A DNA stretch of 64,000 bases from Pseudokineococcus lusitanus (GTDB lineage Bacteria > Actinomycetota > Actinomycetes > Actinomycetales > Quadrisphaeraceae): positions 1-64,000 of the forward strand of contig NZ_RJKN01000005.1 of the NCBI RefSeq assembly GCF_003751265.1, read 5' to 3'. The notes under the pieces are model-generated. The model saw nothing but the letters and a program-made list of their open reading frames with translations, ran no database searches and had not been told where the DNA came from. The position numbers and the translations under genes were made by a program. Each line of letters begins with the position of its first letter. Position 1 is the first letter of the stretch. Positions 1 through 9,427 of the stretch are shown in pieces.

Positions 1-221
1 AAGCTAAGCCCGTTCGCGCCGATGGTACTGCCTGGGGGACTGGGTGGGAGAGTAGGTCGCCGCCGGACATCTTTTGTGGGTGAGGGGTCGTGGGTACGTG
101 TTCTGCCTTCGGGTGGGGCTCGTGCCTGCGGCCCCTTTCCTGCGTCCACGACCAGGTGCGCCCGGCCGACGGTCGGGCGGGCACGTCCGGGGGCCGACGC
201 CGTCGTCGGTAGCCTCGGCCG

Positions 222-1544
222 GTGCCCGACCGTGACACCGACGACCTGCCGACGCCCGACCACGACGCCGTGGAGGCCGAGGGGGTCGCCCGCTCCGCGC
301 GCGCCGGCCGGCAGGTCCTGGCGGGCGTCCTCGTCGCCACCTTCCTGGCCGCCCTCGACCTCGTCGCCGCTGCCGTCGCCGCCCCCGCCGCCGTGCTCGA
401 CCTCGAGCTGGAGCGGGCTCTCGCCGTGCCCGCCGCGGCGTCGGTCGTCGGGACGGTGGTCGCCGCCCCCCTCGCCGCGCGCGCGTCCGCCCGCGGACCC
501 CGACTCCTCGTGCTGGTCCTCGCCGCCGCGCTCCTCGTCGTCGGCGGTGCCGCCGTCGCCCTGACGCCGACGCCGGCCGGGGCCGCGGGGGACGACGTCG
601 GTGCGGTCCTCGCGCTCGGGCTCGGTCGGCTCCTCGCCGGGGCGGGCGCGGGCGCGCTCGTCGTCGCGGCCGGTGCGGCACTGGCCTCGGCCGTTCCCGT
701 CGCCCTGCAGGTGCGGGTCCAGGCGGCGCTGGTCCTCGTCACGGGGGTGGGCGCCGTGCTCGGCGCCCTCGTGGGCGGCCTCCTCGTCGACGTCACCGCG
801 GGCTGGCGCGTCGTCCCCCTCCTGGCCCCGGTGCTCGCCGTCGTGGCCCTCGTCCTCCTCCGCTCCGTGCGGGCCCGCCCGGAAGGCGGTCCGCTCCCGG
901 AGACGACCTCCGCGCCGGGCGTCCTCCGGTCCCGCGTGGTGCTGCTGGGCGCCGTGGCCGTCGGTGTCGTCGGTGGTGTGTCCGTGGCCGTGCTCGTCGA
1001 CGTGACGCTGCTGCTCGGCCTCGAGCAGCCGCTCCTGCGCGGCCTGCTCGTCGCGGTCGGCGTCCTGGCGGGGGTGGCCGGCGTCGTCCTGGCGTCCGCG
1101 GCCGTCGCCCGGCTGGGGTCCCGCCCGCAGATGGCCCAGGTCGGGACCCTCGGTGCCGTCCTCGGCGTCGTCGGCCTCGCGCTGCTGCTCCGGCTCGTCG
1201 GCCCGGGGGAGGGGACGTCGGCGCTGCCGCTCCTCCTGCTCGGGCTCGGTCTCGGCGCGGCCGTGCAGGGGACCGGGCTCGTCGTGTCCCTCGCCTGCCC
1301 CCCGGGCGACGAGCGGCGGGCCACGGGCGCCCTCGGCGCGGCCCGTCGCCTCGGCGCCCTCGTCGGTGCCGTCGTCGTCATGGTCGTCCCCCTCCTCGGC
1401 GACCTCGAGGGCACCAGGGCGGAGCCGCAGGCGCTCCTGGACCGCGTCGTCGTGGTCGGCGGCGCGCTCCTGCTGCTCGCCTGTGTGCCGCTGCTCGGCG
1501 TGCTGCCCCGCCAGGGCGAGGTGCGGCACCCGCCGTCGGCCTGA
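222..1544 (+). CDS. MFS-type membrane transporter
   Basis: A 440-residue protein that is almost entirely hydrophobic after a 30-residue polar N-terminus, with about 12-14 membrane spans separated by short Arg-rich loops, as in drug:H+ antiporters of the major facilitator superfamily. A second polar stretch near residues 215-230 could be the central loop. The start is GTG with no Shine-Dalgarno sequence; a TAGCCT hexamer ends 6 nt before it, so the mRNA is probably leaderless. No substrate can be named: there is no neighbouring regulator and no diagnostic motif that I recognise. It stands alone, 40 bp ahead of the next gene on the same strand. Family assignment is from overall pattern, so moderate. 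Confidence 0.6.
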   Translation: MPDRDTDDLPTPDHDAVEAEGVARSARAGRQVLAGVLVATFLAALDLVAAAVAAPAAVLDLELERALAVPAAASVVGTVVAAPLAARASARGPRLLVLVLAAALLVVGGAAVALTPTPAGAAGDDVGAVLALGLGRLLAGAGAGALVVAAGAALASAVPVALQVRVQAALVLVTGVGAVLGALVGGLLVDVTAGWRVVPLLAPVLAVVALVLLRSVRARPEGGPLPETTSAPGVLRSRVVLLGAVAVGVVGGVSVAVLVDVTLLLGLEQPLLRGLLVAVGVLAGVAGVVLASAAVARLGSRPQMAQVGTLGAVLGVVGLALLLRLVGPGEGTSALPLLLLGLGLGAAVQGTGLVVSLACPPGDERRATGALGAARRLGALVGAVVVMVVPLLGDLEGTRAEPQALLDRVVVVGGALLLLACVPLLGVLPRQGEVRHPPSA

Positions 1545-1584
1545 CGGCGGGCAGGGGGCGCCTCGGGGTGGCACGGTCTGCCCC

Positions 1585-2361
1585 ATGGACATCTCCGCGA
1601 AGGGCGCCGAGCTCCGGCGCCTGCACCACGACCCCGAGCTGCTCGTCCTCGTCAACGTGTGGGACGCCGTGAGCGCCACCGTCGTCGCGGGCGAGCCGCA
1701 GACGAAGGCCCTGGCCACGGCCGGCCACTCCATCGCCTCGACCTTCGGGTACGCCGACGGGGAGCAGATCCCGCTCGACCTGTCGCTCGCGCTCGTGGAG
1801 CGCATCGTGCTCGCGGCGGGCGACCTCCCCGTCAGCGCCGACCTCGACGGCGGCTTCGGCGACGCCCGCGAGACCGCGCGCCGCGCCATCGGCGTCGGTG
1901 TCGTCGGCGCCAACGTCGAGGACCGGCTCCGCCCGCTCGACGAGTCGGTGAGGGTCATGGCGGACGTCGTCGCCGCCGCCGAGGCGGAGGGCGTGCCCTT
2001 CGCGCTCAACGCGCGGACCGACGCCCTCGCGCGCGGGGGCGACCGTCCCCGCGACGTCGTCCTCGCCGACGCCGTCGAGCGCGGCAAGGCCTACCTCGAC
2101 GTCGGCGCCACCACCGTCTTCGTGCCCGGCCCGCTCGACGACGAGGCCGTCCAGCACCTCGTGGCCGCGTTCGGGCCCCAGCGCCTGTCGGTCATCGGCT
2201 TCCCGGGCGTGCCGGACCAGGGCCGCCTCGCCGAGCTCGGCGTCGCCCGGGTCACCTACGGCCCGCTGACCCAGCGGGTCGCCCTCACCGCCCTCCAGGA
2301 CGCCGCCCGCGGGATCTACGCCGGCGGTGGCATCCCCGAGGGGACCAGGCCCCTGAACTGA
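1585..2361 (+). CDS. isocitrate lyase/PEP mutase family enzyme
   Basis: A 258-residue TIM-barrel protein of the isocitrate lyase/phosphoenolpyruvate mutase superfamily. The segment DLDGGFG near residue 90 corresponds to the metal-binding DxDxG loop, and NVEDR near residue 112 is the conserved NxED element of the family; NARTDAL near 145 is also typical. Members cleave or rearrange C-C or C-P bonds of 2-oxo acids (oxaloacetate hydrolase, 2-methylisocitrate lyase, PEP mutase). The length fits the short 'PEP mutase-like' branch, not isocitrate lyase, and it lacks the KKCGH signature of true isocitrate lyases. The ATG start is preceded by no good ribosome site. The exact reaction cannot be deduced. 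A strong hairpin follows the gene. Confidence 0.8.
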   Translation: MDISAKGAELRRLHHDPELLVLVNVWDAVSATVVAGEPQTKALATAGHSIASTFGYADGEQIPLDLSLALVERIVLAAGDLPVSADLDGGFGDARETARRAIGVGVVGANVEDRLRPLDESVRVMADVVAAAEAEGVPFALNARTDALARGGDRPRDVVLADAVERGKAYLDVGATTVFVPGPLDDEAVQHLVAAFGPQRLSVIGFPGVPDQGRLAELGVARVTYGPLTQRVALTALQDAARGIYAGGGIPEGTRPLN

Positions 2362-2390
2362 GCACGCCCGGCGCGCCGCGCCGGACCGGC

Positions 2391-2424
2391 GGAGCCGGCG
2401 CCCCCACCCAGGGGCGCCGGCTCC
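2391..2424 (+). terminator. terminator-like hairpin
   Basis: A perfect 14-bp stem with a 6-nt loop lies 30 bp after the PEP-mutase-like gene: the arms run 2391-2404 and 2411-2424. There is no T tract, which is normal for very GC-rich actinomycete terminators. It separates the first two genes from the iron-regulated efe operon. Confidence 0.6.
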
Positions 2425-2484
2425 TCGCGTCCCCGGCTCCGGTCGGCGGCGCCGTCCGGTCGGCGGACCTGTCACGCAGCGGTC

Positions 2485-2503
2485 TCAGGTGAGGCTACCC
2501 TCA
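2485..2503. promoter_or_regulatory. IdeR/DtxR iron box upstream of efeUOB
   Basis: The 19-mer TCAGGTGAGGCTACCCTCA matches the actinobacterial DtxR/IdeR consensus TWAGGTTAGSCTAACCTWA at about 15 of 19 positions and keeps the AGG...GGCT...CCT core. It lies 40 bp before the GTG of the iron permease gene, where an iron-loaded repressor would block transcription. The downstream operon is an iron importer, so position and content agree. Binding is inferred. Confidence 0.7.
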
Positions 2504-2543
2504 GCGCCGCGCCCGGTCGGGCGCCCCGTCCGGAGGAGGGCGC

Positions 2544-3392
2544 GTGACCGCCAACCTGCTCATCGGCCTGCGCGAGGGCCTCGAGGCCTCGCTCGTCGTC
2601 GGCCTGCTCGTCGCGGCGCTCGTGCGCGCCGGCCGTCGCGACGCCCTGCCCGCCGTCGCGGGCGGCGTCGTGCTCGCCGTCCTCCTCAGCGCGGGCCTCG
2701 GCGCCGTGCTCGAGCTGACCTCCCGCGACATGACGTTCCGGCAGCAGGAGCTCTTCGGCGGCTCGCTGTCGATCCTGTCCGTGGGTCTCGTGACGTGGAT
2801 GGTCCTGTGGATGCGACGGGTCGCCCGCGACCTCCGCGCGGACCTCGGCGCCCGGGTGGGGTCGGCCCTCGCCGTCGGCCCGCTGGCGGTCGGCCTCGTC
2901 GCGCTGCTCGCCGTCGGGCGGGAGGGCCTCGAGACGGCCCTCTTCCTCTGGGCGGCGGCGCGGGCCACCGGCTCGGGCCCGGCGCCGCTGGCCGGGGCGG
3001 CCGTGGGCCTCGCCGTCGCCGCCGTCCTCGGGTACCTGGTCTACCGCGGCGCGCTCCGGATCGACCTGCGCCGCTTCTTCACGTGGTCCGGGGCAGCCCT
3101 CGTCGTCGTCGCCGGGGGCGTCCTCGCCTACGGCGTGCACGACCTCCAGGAGGCCGCGGTGCTGCCGGGCCTCACCACGCTCGCCTTCGACGTCAGCGGC
3201 GCCGTCCCGCCGAGCAGCTGGTACGGGGTCCTGCTCAAGGGGACCGTCGGCTTCACCCCCGCCACCACCTGGCTGCAGGCCGTGGCCTGGCTCCTCTACG
3301 TCGTCCCGATGCTCCTCGTCGTCCTGCGCCCGGGCGGTCCGCCGCGCCGGGCCCGTGCCGCCGGGCCCCGCGCCGTCGCGCCGGCCGCCTGA
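2544..3392 (+). CDS. efeU: FTR1-family iron permease EfeU
   Basis: A 282-residue membrane protein with about seven spans. Two REGLE motifs, LREGLEASL near residue 8 and GREGLETAL near residue 126, are the iron-binding signatures of the Ftr1/EfeU family. It is the membrane channel of the EfeUOB ferrous-iron uptake system and works with the periplasmic-type proteins encoded next. The GTG start follows a clear GGAGGAGGG ribosome site. An IdeR-like box 40 bp upstream suggests repression when iron is plentiful. The three-gene order U-O-B is the usual one. A 31-bp gap separates it from efeO. Confidence 0.92.
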   Translation: MTANLLIGLREGLEASLVVGLLVAALVRAGRRDALPAVAGGVVLAVLLSAGLGAVLELTSRDMTFRQQELFGGSLSILSVGLVTWMVLWMRRVARDLRADLGARVGSALAVGPLAVGLVALLAVGREGLETALFLWAAARATGSGPAPLAGAAVGLAVAAVLGYLVYRGALRIDLRRFFTWSGAALVVVAGGVLAYGVHDLQEAAVLPGLTTLAFDVSGAVPPSSWYGVLLKGTVGFTPATTWLQAVAWLLYVVPMLLVVLRPGGPPRRARAAGPRAVAPAA

Positions 3393-3423
3393 CGTCCTCT
3401 CGCCCGTCCTCCCGGAGGTCCCC

Positions 3424-4563
3424 GTGCACCGCACCCGCCCCGCCCTGCCCGCCGCCGCCGTCGTGGGGCTGCTCGTCGCCGCCGTCGCCGGCTGCGCCAC
3501 CGACCCCGTGCCCGCCGCGGGCGGGGGGACGGCCGACGGACCCGTCGTCGTCACCGCGGGGGACGACACCTGCGAGGTGTCGCGGACGGACCTGACCGCG
3601 GGCATCAGCACCTTCGCGATCACCAACACCGGCTCGGACGTCACGGAGGTCTACGTCTACGACGGCGACCGTGTCGTCACGGAGAAGGAGAACATCGGGC
3701 CCGGCACCGCCTACGACCTGACGGTCGACCTGGGCGAGGGCACCTACCAGGTGGCCTGCAAGCCGGGCATGGTCGGCGACGGCATCCGCTCCGACCTCGT
3801 CGTCGCCCCCGCCGCCGCGACGGCGGCCGACGACCCCGCCGCCGAGCGGGCGGTCGAGGAGTACCGGGCGTTCGTGCAGGAGCAGGCCGACGCCGCGGTG
3901 CCGCTCGTCACCGCGCTGGCCGACGCCGTCCGGGCGGGCGACGCGGAGACCGCGCGGGCCCTGTACGCGCCCTCCCGGCTGCCCTGGGAGCGCGTCGAGC
4001 CGGTGGCCGAGGCCTTCGGCGACCTCGACCCGCGGATGGACGCCCGCGAGGCCGACCTCGCGCCGGGCGACGACTTCACCGGGTGGCACCGTCTCGAGAA
4101 GGCGCTCTGGACGGGCGAGGACCTCGCGCCGCTGGCGCCGGTGGCCGACCAGCTCGTCGCCGACGTCACCGAGCTGGCCGGCCGCGTGCCCGAGGCCGTC
4201 ATCACGCCCACCTCCGTCGGCAACGGCGCCAAGGCGCTGCTCGACGAGGTGGCGACGGGGAAGATCACCGGCGAGGAGGAGGCGTTCTCGCACACCGACC
4301 TCGTCGACGTCGAGGGCAACGTCGACGGCGCCGAGCGCGCCCTCGACGTCCTGCGCCCGCTGGCCGCCGAGGAGGACCCCGACCTCGTCGCCGAGCTCGA
4401 CGCCCGGTTCGCGGACCTGCACGCCGCCCTCGAGCCCCATCGCCGCGGTGAGGGCTGGGTGTCCTACGACACCCTCGACGACGCCCAGCGGCGCGACCTC
4501 AGCCGGGCCGTCGACGCGGTGTCCGAGCCGCTCTCCGGGCTCGCGGCCGCGGCGTCCCGGTGA
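3424..4563 (+). CDS. efeO: iron uptake lipoprotein EfeO
   Basis: A 379-residue exported protein. The N-terminus is a lipoprotein signal ending at about AVAGC (Cys near residue 23). Next comes a cupredoxin-like domain (about residues 35-130) and then the M75/imelysin-type peptidase-like domain, where GWHRLEKALW near residue 222 is the family's HxxE metal motif. EfeO is thought to bind iron outside the membrane and pass it to EfeU. I chose the GTG at 3424 because GGAGG lies 5 nt upstream; a longer reading would place 23 non-signal residues in front of the lipobox. Its stop overlaps the efeB start (GTGA), so the two are translationally coupled. Confidence 0.92.
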   Translation: MHRTRPALPAAAVVGLLVAAVAGCATDPVPAAGGGTADGPVVVTAGDDTCEVSRTDLTAGISTFAITNTGSDVTEVYVYDGDRVVTEKENIGPGTAYDLTVDLGEGTYQVACKPGMVGDGIRSDLVVAPAAATAADDPAAERAVEEYRAFVQEQADAAVPLVTALADAVRAGDAETARALYAPSRLPWERVEPVAEAFGDLDPRMDAREADLAPGDDFTGWHRLEKALWTGEDLAPLAPVADQLVADVTELAGRVPEAVITPTSVGNGAKALLDEVATGKITGEEEAFSHTDLVDVEGNVDGAERALDVLRPLAAEEDPDLVAELDARFADLHAALEPHRRGEGWVSYDTLDDAQRRDLSRAVDAVSEPLSGLAAAASR

Positions 4564-5813
4564 CGACGGACGACGCGGCCGCCGGGCCCAGCCGCCGGCG
4601 GCTGCTCGTCGGGCTCGGCGTGGCCGCGGGCGTGGCCGTCGGTGCGGGGGCCGACCGGGCGGCGGTCGCGCTCGGCCGCGACCCGGCGGCGTCGGGGACC
4701 GGCGACGTCGTGCCCTTCGAGGGCGCCCACCAGGCGGGCGTCACGACCCCCGTGCAGGCGCATCTGCACCTGGCGGCCCTCGACGTGGTGACCGACCGGC
4801 GCGAGGAGGTCGCCGACCTCCTCGACCGCTGGACGGCCGCGGCGCGGGCGCTCGTCGCGGGGCGCGCCGTCGGCGAGCACGGCGCGGTCGACGGCGACCC
4901 CCTGGCCCCGCCGGAGGACACGGGCGAGGCGGTGGGCCTGCCGCCCGCGCGCCTCACCCTCACCGTGGGCGTGGGGCCGTCCCTCTTCGACGACCGCTTC
5001 GGCCTCGCCGCGCGGCGTCCCGCCGCGCTGGCCGAGCTCCCGCCCTTCGCCGGCGACGCCCTCGACCCGGCGCGCTGCGGCGGGGACCTCGTGGTGCAGG
5101 CGTGCGCGGACGACCCGCAGGTCGCCGTCCACGCCGTCCGCACCCTCGTCCGGCTGGCGGCGGGGACGGCCGCCGTGCGCTGGGCCCAGCTCGGCTTCGG
5201 CCGCGCGTCCAGCACGGACCCCAGCGTCCCGACGCCGCGCAACCTCTTCGGCTTCAAGGACGGCACCGCGAACCCGGACGGGCGTGACGCCGCGGCCATG
5301 GCGGAGCACGTGTGGGTGGGGGAGGACGACGACCCGGCGGGCGCCTGGCTGGCGGGCGGCAGCTACCTCGTGGCCCGGCGGGTCGAGATGCACGTCGAGA
5401 CGTGGGACCGCTCGCCGCTCGCCGAGCAGGAGCAGGTCGTCGGCCGGAGCAAGGGGGAGGGGGCGCCGCTGGGGCTCGCCCGCGAGCACGACGTCCTCGA
5501 CGCGACGGCGGTGGCCGGGCTCCCCGCGACGTCGCACGTCGCGCTGGCCCACCCGAGCCGGCACGGCGGTGCGCAGATGCTCCGGCGCGGCTACAGCTAC
5601 GTCGACGGGGCCGACGGGCTCGGCCACCTGCAGGCCGGCCTCGTCTTCCTGGCCTACCAGCGCGACCCGCGGCGGGCCTTCGTGCCGGTCCAGGAGGCGC
5701 TGTCGCGCGACGACGCCATGAACGAGTACGTGCGCCACACCGGCTCCGGGGTGTGGGCGGTCCTGCCGGGCGTCGGGCCCGGCGGTCGGTGGGGCAGCAC
5801 GCTCCTGGGCTGA
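4560..5813 (+). CDS. efeB: Tat-exported Dyp-type heme peroxidase EfeB
   Basis: A 417-residue deferrochelatase/dye-decolourising peroxidase, third gene of the iron operon. The N-terminus has a twin-arginine signal (SRRRLLVG at residues 11-18) followed by a hydrophobic segment, so it is exported folded with heme. GFKDGTAN near residue 231 holds the GxxDG motif of Dyp peroxidases, and the likely heme-ligand His sits in SHVALAH near residue 326, followed by RRGYSY. In other bacteria EfeB oxidises ferrous iron or extracts iron from heme for EfeO/EfeU. It starts inside the efeO stop codon (4-nt overlap), so all three products should be made together. Confidence 0.93.
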   Translation: MTTDDAAAGPSRRRLLVGLGVAAGVAVGAGADRAAVALGRDPAASGTGDVVPFEGAHQAGVTTPVQAHLHLAALDVVTDRREEVADLLDRWTAAARALVAGRAVGEHGAVDGDPLAPPEDTGEAVGLPPARLTLTVGVGPSLFDDRFGLAARRPAALAELPPFAGDALDPARCGGDLVVQACADDPQVAVHAVRTLVRLAAGTAAVRWAQLGFGRASSTDPSVPTPRNLFGFKDGTANPDGRDAAAMAEHVWVGEDDDPAGAWLAGGSYLVARRVEMHVETWDRSPLAEQEQVVGRSKGEGAPLGLAREHDVLDATAVAGLPATSHVALAHPSRHGGAQMLRRGYSYVDGADGLGHLQAGLVFLAYQRDPRRAFVPVQEALSRDDAMNEYVRHTGSGVWAVLPGVGPGGRWGSTLLG

Positions 5814-5862
5814 GCGGCGGGCGGGAGGCCGGGGTGGCGCGGTCCGCGTGCGAAGGTGAGCC

Positions 5863-8436
5863 GTGACGTCGCTCCCCCCGCCGACCGCCCCGCCGACGCC
5901 GCAGCAGCTGCGCCGCGCGCTCGCCCGGGCCCGGGACGGCAAGGCGCTCGACGCGGGCGAGGCCGAGGTGCTGCTGCACGCCCGCGGCGACGACCTCCTC
6001 GCGCTGCAGGAGGTGGCCTCCCGCGTCCGCGACGCCGCCATGGAGCGCGCGGGCCGGCCCGGCGTCGTCACGTACTCGCGCAAGGTCTTCGTGCCGCTGA
6101 CCCGGCTCTGCCGGGACCGGTGCCACTACTGCACCTTCGTCACCGTGCCGCACCGGCTGCCGGCGGCGTACCTCAGCCCCGACGAGGTCCTGGCGATCGC
6201 CCGCGAGGGGGCCGCCCAGGGGTGCCGCGAGGTGCTCCTCACCCTCGGCGACCGCCCCGAGGACCGCTGGCCCGCCGCCCGCGAGTGGCTCGACGCCCAC
6301 GGGTACGACGACACGCTCTCCTACGTGCGGGCCATGTCCGTGCGGATCCTCGAGGAGACGGGGCTCCTGCCCCACCTCAACCCCGGCGTCATGTCGTGGT
6401 CGGAGCTCCAGCGGCTCAAGCCCGTCGCGCCGTCCATGGGGATGATGCTCGAGACGACGGCGACCCGGCTCTGGAGCGAGCCCGGCGGCCCCCACTTCGG
6501 CAGCCCCGACAAGGAGCCGGCCGTCCGGCTGCGCGTGCTCGAGGACGCCGGTCGCGTGGGCGTCCCCTTCACCACCGGGATCCTCGTCGGCATCGGCGAG
6601 ACGCCCGCCGAGCGGGTCGACGCGCTGCTCGCGATCCGCCGCGTGGCCCGCGAGTACGGCGGCGTCCAGGAGGTCATCGTCCAGAACTTCCGGGCGAAGG
6701 AGGCCACCGCCATGCAGGCGGCGCCGGACCTCGACCGGGACACCTACCTCGCCACGCTCGCCGTCGCCCGCGTCCTCCTCGGCCCGACGGTGACGCTCCA
6801 GGCGCCGCCCAACCTCTCCGACCCCGGGGACGTCGCGGCGCTGCTGGCCTCGGGCGTCGACGACTGGGGCGGCGTCTCGCCGGTGACGCCCGACCACGTC
6901 AACCCCGAGCGGCCGTGGCCGCACCTCGACGACCTCGAGCGGTGGACGGCGGACGCGGGCCTCGGCCTGGCGCAGCGGCTCACCGTCCACCCGCGCTTCG
7001 TGCGGGGCGCGCTCGAGCGCGACGAGGCGTGGCTCGACCCGCGCCTGCACCCGCACGTGCGGGCGCTCGCCGACCCGGCCACGGGTCTCGCGGACCCGTC
7101 GACGCAGCCCGTCGGGCTGGCGTGGCAGGAGCCGGACGGCGGCCTCGCCGCCACGGGCGCCGGCTCGGGCCGTACCGGGCTGCACGTCGAGGTCGACACC
7201 ACGGGGCGCACCGACGACCGCCGCGGCGACTTCGACGAGGTGTACGGCGACTGGTCCGCCGTCGCCGAGCGCGTGCCGGCGCAGGACCGCCGCGGCGGGA
7301 CGTCGTCGACGCCGCCCCGTCTCGACGGCGAGGTGGCCGCCGCCCTCCGCGCCGCCGAGCGCGACCCCGCCGGGTGCTCCGACGACCAGTACCTCGCGCT
7401 CGTCACCGCCGACGGCGCGGCGCTCGACGCCCTCGCCGCGCTCGCCGACGGCCTGCGGCGCGACACCGTCGGCGACGACGTGACCTACGTCGTGAACCGG
7501 AACATCAACTTCACCAACGTCTGCTACGTCGGCTGCCGGTTCTGCGCCTTCGCGCAGCGCAAGACCGACGCGGACGCGTACACGCTCTCGCTCGAGCAGA
7601 TCTCCGAGCGCACCCGGGAGGCGCGGGACGTGTGGGGCGCCACGGAGGTGTGCCTGCAGGGCGGCATCTCGCCCGACCTCGGCCCGACGGCGTACGTGGA
7701 CATCGTCCGGGCCGTCAAGGACGCGGTGCCGGACATGCACGTCCACGCCTTCTCGCCGATGGAGGTCGCGACGGCCTCGGCCAAGCGCGGCATCTCCGTG
7801 CGGGCGTGGCTCGAGGAGGTGCAGGAGGCCGGGCTCGGCAGCATCCCGGGGACCGCGGCGGAGATCCTCGACGACGAGGTCCGCTGGGTCCTCACCAAGG
7901 GCAAGCTGCCGACGGCGGCGTGGCTCGACGTCGTCGCGACGGCGCACTCCCTCGGCATCCCCAGCTCGAGCACGATGATGTACGGCCACGTCGACGCGCC
8001 GCGGCACTGGGTGGCGCACCTGCGGACCCTCGCGGCGCTGCAGGACCGCACGGGCGGGCTCACCGAGTTCGTGCCCCTGCCCTTCGTCCACACGTCCTCG
8101 CCCGTCTACCTCGCCGGTCTCGCCCGGCCGGGACCGACGCTGCGCGACAACCGGGCCGTCCACGCGCTCGCGCGGGTGATGCTCCACGGCCGGGTCGACC
8201 ACGTGCAGACCTCCTGGGTGAAGCTCGGCGTCGAGGGGACGCGCGCCATGCTCACCGGCGGCGCGGACGACCTCGGGGGCACGCTCATGGAGGAGACGAT
8301 CAGCCGGATGGCGGGCTCCGAGCACGGGTCCGCCAAGTCCGTCGCCGAGATCACCGAGATCGCCGCCGGCGTCGGCCGTCCGGTGCGGGAGCGCACGACG
8401 ACGTACGGCGCGGTGCCCGTCCGGCGCCCCGTCTGA
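5863..8436 (+). CDS. fbiC: bifunctional FO synthase (CofG/CofH fusion)
   Basis: An 857-residue protein with two radical-SAM domains, as in actinobacterial FbiC. The N-terminal CofG-like half carries the CxxxCxxC cluster in CRDRCHYC near residue 83; the C-terminal CofH-like half carries CYVGCRFC near residue 553. CofH joins tyrosine to 5-amino-6-ribitylaminouracil and CofG closes the ring to give 7,8-didemethyl-8-hydroxy-5-deazariboflavin (FO), the chromophore of coenzyme F420. Length and domain order match the family. It follows efeB by 49 bp on the same strand but has no functional tie to it. Note that its substrate comes from the riboflavin pathway, to which the RibA-RibD fusion at 47.4 kb also belongs. 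Confidence 0.95.
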   Translation: MTSLPPPTAPPTPQQLRRALARARDGKALDAGEAEVLLHARGDDLLALQEVASRVRDAAMERAGRPGVVTYSRKVFVPLTRLCRDRCHYCTFVTVPHRLPAAYLSPDEVLAIAREGAAQGCREVLLTLGDRPEDRWPAAREWLDAHGYDDTLSYVRAMSVRILEETGLLPHLNPGVMSWSELQRLKPVAPSMGMMLETTATRLWSEPGGPHFGSPDKEPAVRLRVLEDAGRVGVPFTTGILVGIGETPAERVDALLAIRRVAREYGGVQEVIVQNFRAKEATAMQAAPDLDRDTYLATLAVARVLLGPTVTLQAPPNLSDPGDVAALLASGVDDWGGVSPVTPDHVNPERPWPHLDDLERWTADAGLGLAQRLTVHPRFVRGALERDEAWLDPRLHPHVRALADPATGLADPSTQPVGLAWQEPDGGLAATGAGSGRTGLHVEVDTTGRTDDRRGDFDEVYGDWSAVAERVPAQDRRGGTSSTPPRLDGEVAAALRAAERDPAGCSDDQYLALVTADGAALDALAALADGLRRDTVGDDVTYVVNRNINFTNVCYVGCRFCAFAQRKTDADAYTLSLEQISERTREARDVWGATEVCLQGGISPDLGPTAYVDIVRAVKDAVPDMHVHAFSPMEVATASAKRGISVRAWLEEVQEAGLGSIPGTAAEILDDEVRWVLTKGKLPTAAWLDVVATAHSLGIPSSSTMMYGHVDAPRHWVAHLRTLAALQDRTGGLTEFVPLPFVHTSSPVYLAGLARPGPTLRDNRAVHALARVMLHGRVDHVQTSWVKLGVEGTRAMLTGGADDLGGTLMEETISRMAGSEHGSAKSVAEITEIAAGVGRPVRERTTTYGAVPVRRPV

Positions 8437-8493
8437 GCGGTCGGCGGGGCGCCCGGCCGCGCGGACCCCGCCGCGTCCCACGACGATGGGCGC

Positions 8494-9405
8494 GTGAGCA
8501 CCCCCGACGCCGCCGGGAGCGCGCAGGCACGGCCCTGCGCGCTCGTCACCAACGACGACGGCGTGGAGGGCCTCGGCCTCGCCCCGCTGGCCGCGGCGGC
8601 CGTGGCGGCGGGCTACGACGTCGTCGTGGCCGCGCCGTCGCGCGACCGCAGCGGCGCGAGCGCCGCCGTCGACGCGGAGCTCGACGGCGACCGGCTGCCC
8701 GTCGTCGAGGTGGCCCTGCCGTGGCCCGACGCCACCGGCCCGGGCCTCGACGCGGACGACCCCAAGGCGTGGGCCGCCGAGGCCCGGCAGCACGAGGGCA
8801 CCGACCGGCTGCGCGTGCTCGCCGTCGCGGCCAGCCCGGCGTTCTGCGTCCGCGCCGGCCTGCGCGGCGCCTTCGGCCGCGTCCCCGACCTCGTCCTGTC
8901 CGGCGTCAACCACGGCCTCAACACCGGGGCCGCGGTGCTGCACTCGGGCACCGTGGGCGCCGCGCTGACCGCCACCGTCTTCGGCGTCCGCGGGCTCGCC
9001 GTCTCCGCGGGGACCGTCCCCGGGCGTGGCCTCGACGTCGCCCCGGCCACGTGGGGCGCCGTCGTCCGCGTCGTCGCGGGCACGCTGCGGTGGGTCGAGG
9101 AGCACGAGCCCGTCGGCACGCTGAGCGTCAACGTGCCCCACGTCGGCCTCGGGGACGAGCTCCGCGGCCTGCGGGCCGCGACGCTGGCCTCGGCCGGCAC
9201 CGCCCAGGGCGTCGCCTTCGAGCGCGGCGAGGGCTGGGTGCGCCTGCAGGCGCCGACCCCGGAGGCCGACGGGCCGGAGGACGAGGGCAGCGACACCGTC
9301 CTGCTCGCGCAGGGGTGGGCGACGGCGACCCTCCTCGGGCCCGTCGAGCAGCGCGCCGGGGACGAGCTCGACCTCGGCGACCTCGCCGGGCCCGCCGCGG
9401 GCTGA
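8494..9405 (+). CDS. surE: 5'/3'-nucleotidase SurE
   Basis: A 303-residue SurE-type phosphatase that dephosphorylates nucleoside 5'- and 3'-monophosphates. The N-terminal TNDDG (DD near residues 16-17) is the metal-binding Asp pair, and SGVNHGLNTG followed by HSGTVGAA around residues 133-152 matches the conserved SGxNxGxN and SGTVxAA elements. The C-terminal part is variable. It is somewhat longer than bacterial SurE (about 250). The GTG start has no ribosome site; the hexamer GACGAT ends exactly 6 nt before it, consistent with a leaderless transcript. It lies 57 bp after fbiC and converges with the NUDIX gene. Confidence 0.9.
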   Translation: MSTPDAAGSAQARPCALVTNDDGVEGLGLAPLAAAAVAAGYDVVVAAPSRDRSGASAAVDAELDGDRLPVVEVALPWPDATGPGLDADDPKAWAAEARQHEGTDRLRVLAVAASPAFCVRAGLRGAFGRVPDLVLSGVNHGLNTGAAVLHSGTVGAALTATVFGVRGLAVSAGTVPGRGLDVAPATWGAVVRVVAGTLRWVEEHEPVGTLSVNVPHVGLGDELRGLRAATLASAGTAQGVAFERGEGWVRLQAPTPEADGPEDEGSDTVLLAQGWATATLLGPVEQRAGDELDLGDLAGPAAG

Positions 9406-9427
9406 GACGGGCGCCGCCGGCCGGGCG

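Noticed and set aside
4-681. Minus-strand frame at the left edge
   Set aside because: Antisense to the MFS gene and of low-complexity Arg/Pro composition.
5254-9141. A very long antisense open frame (about 1300 codons) opposite efeB, fbiC and surE
   Set aside because: High GC removes stop codons in the shadow frame; the composition is Arg/Gly/Pro/His-rich with no domain, while the other strand encodes three clear enzymes.
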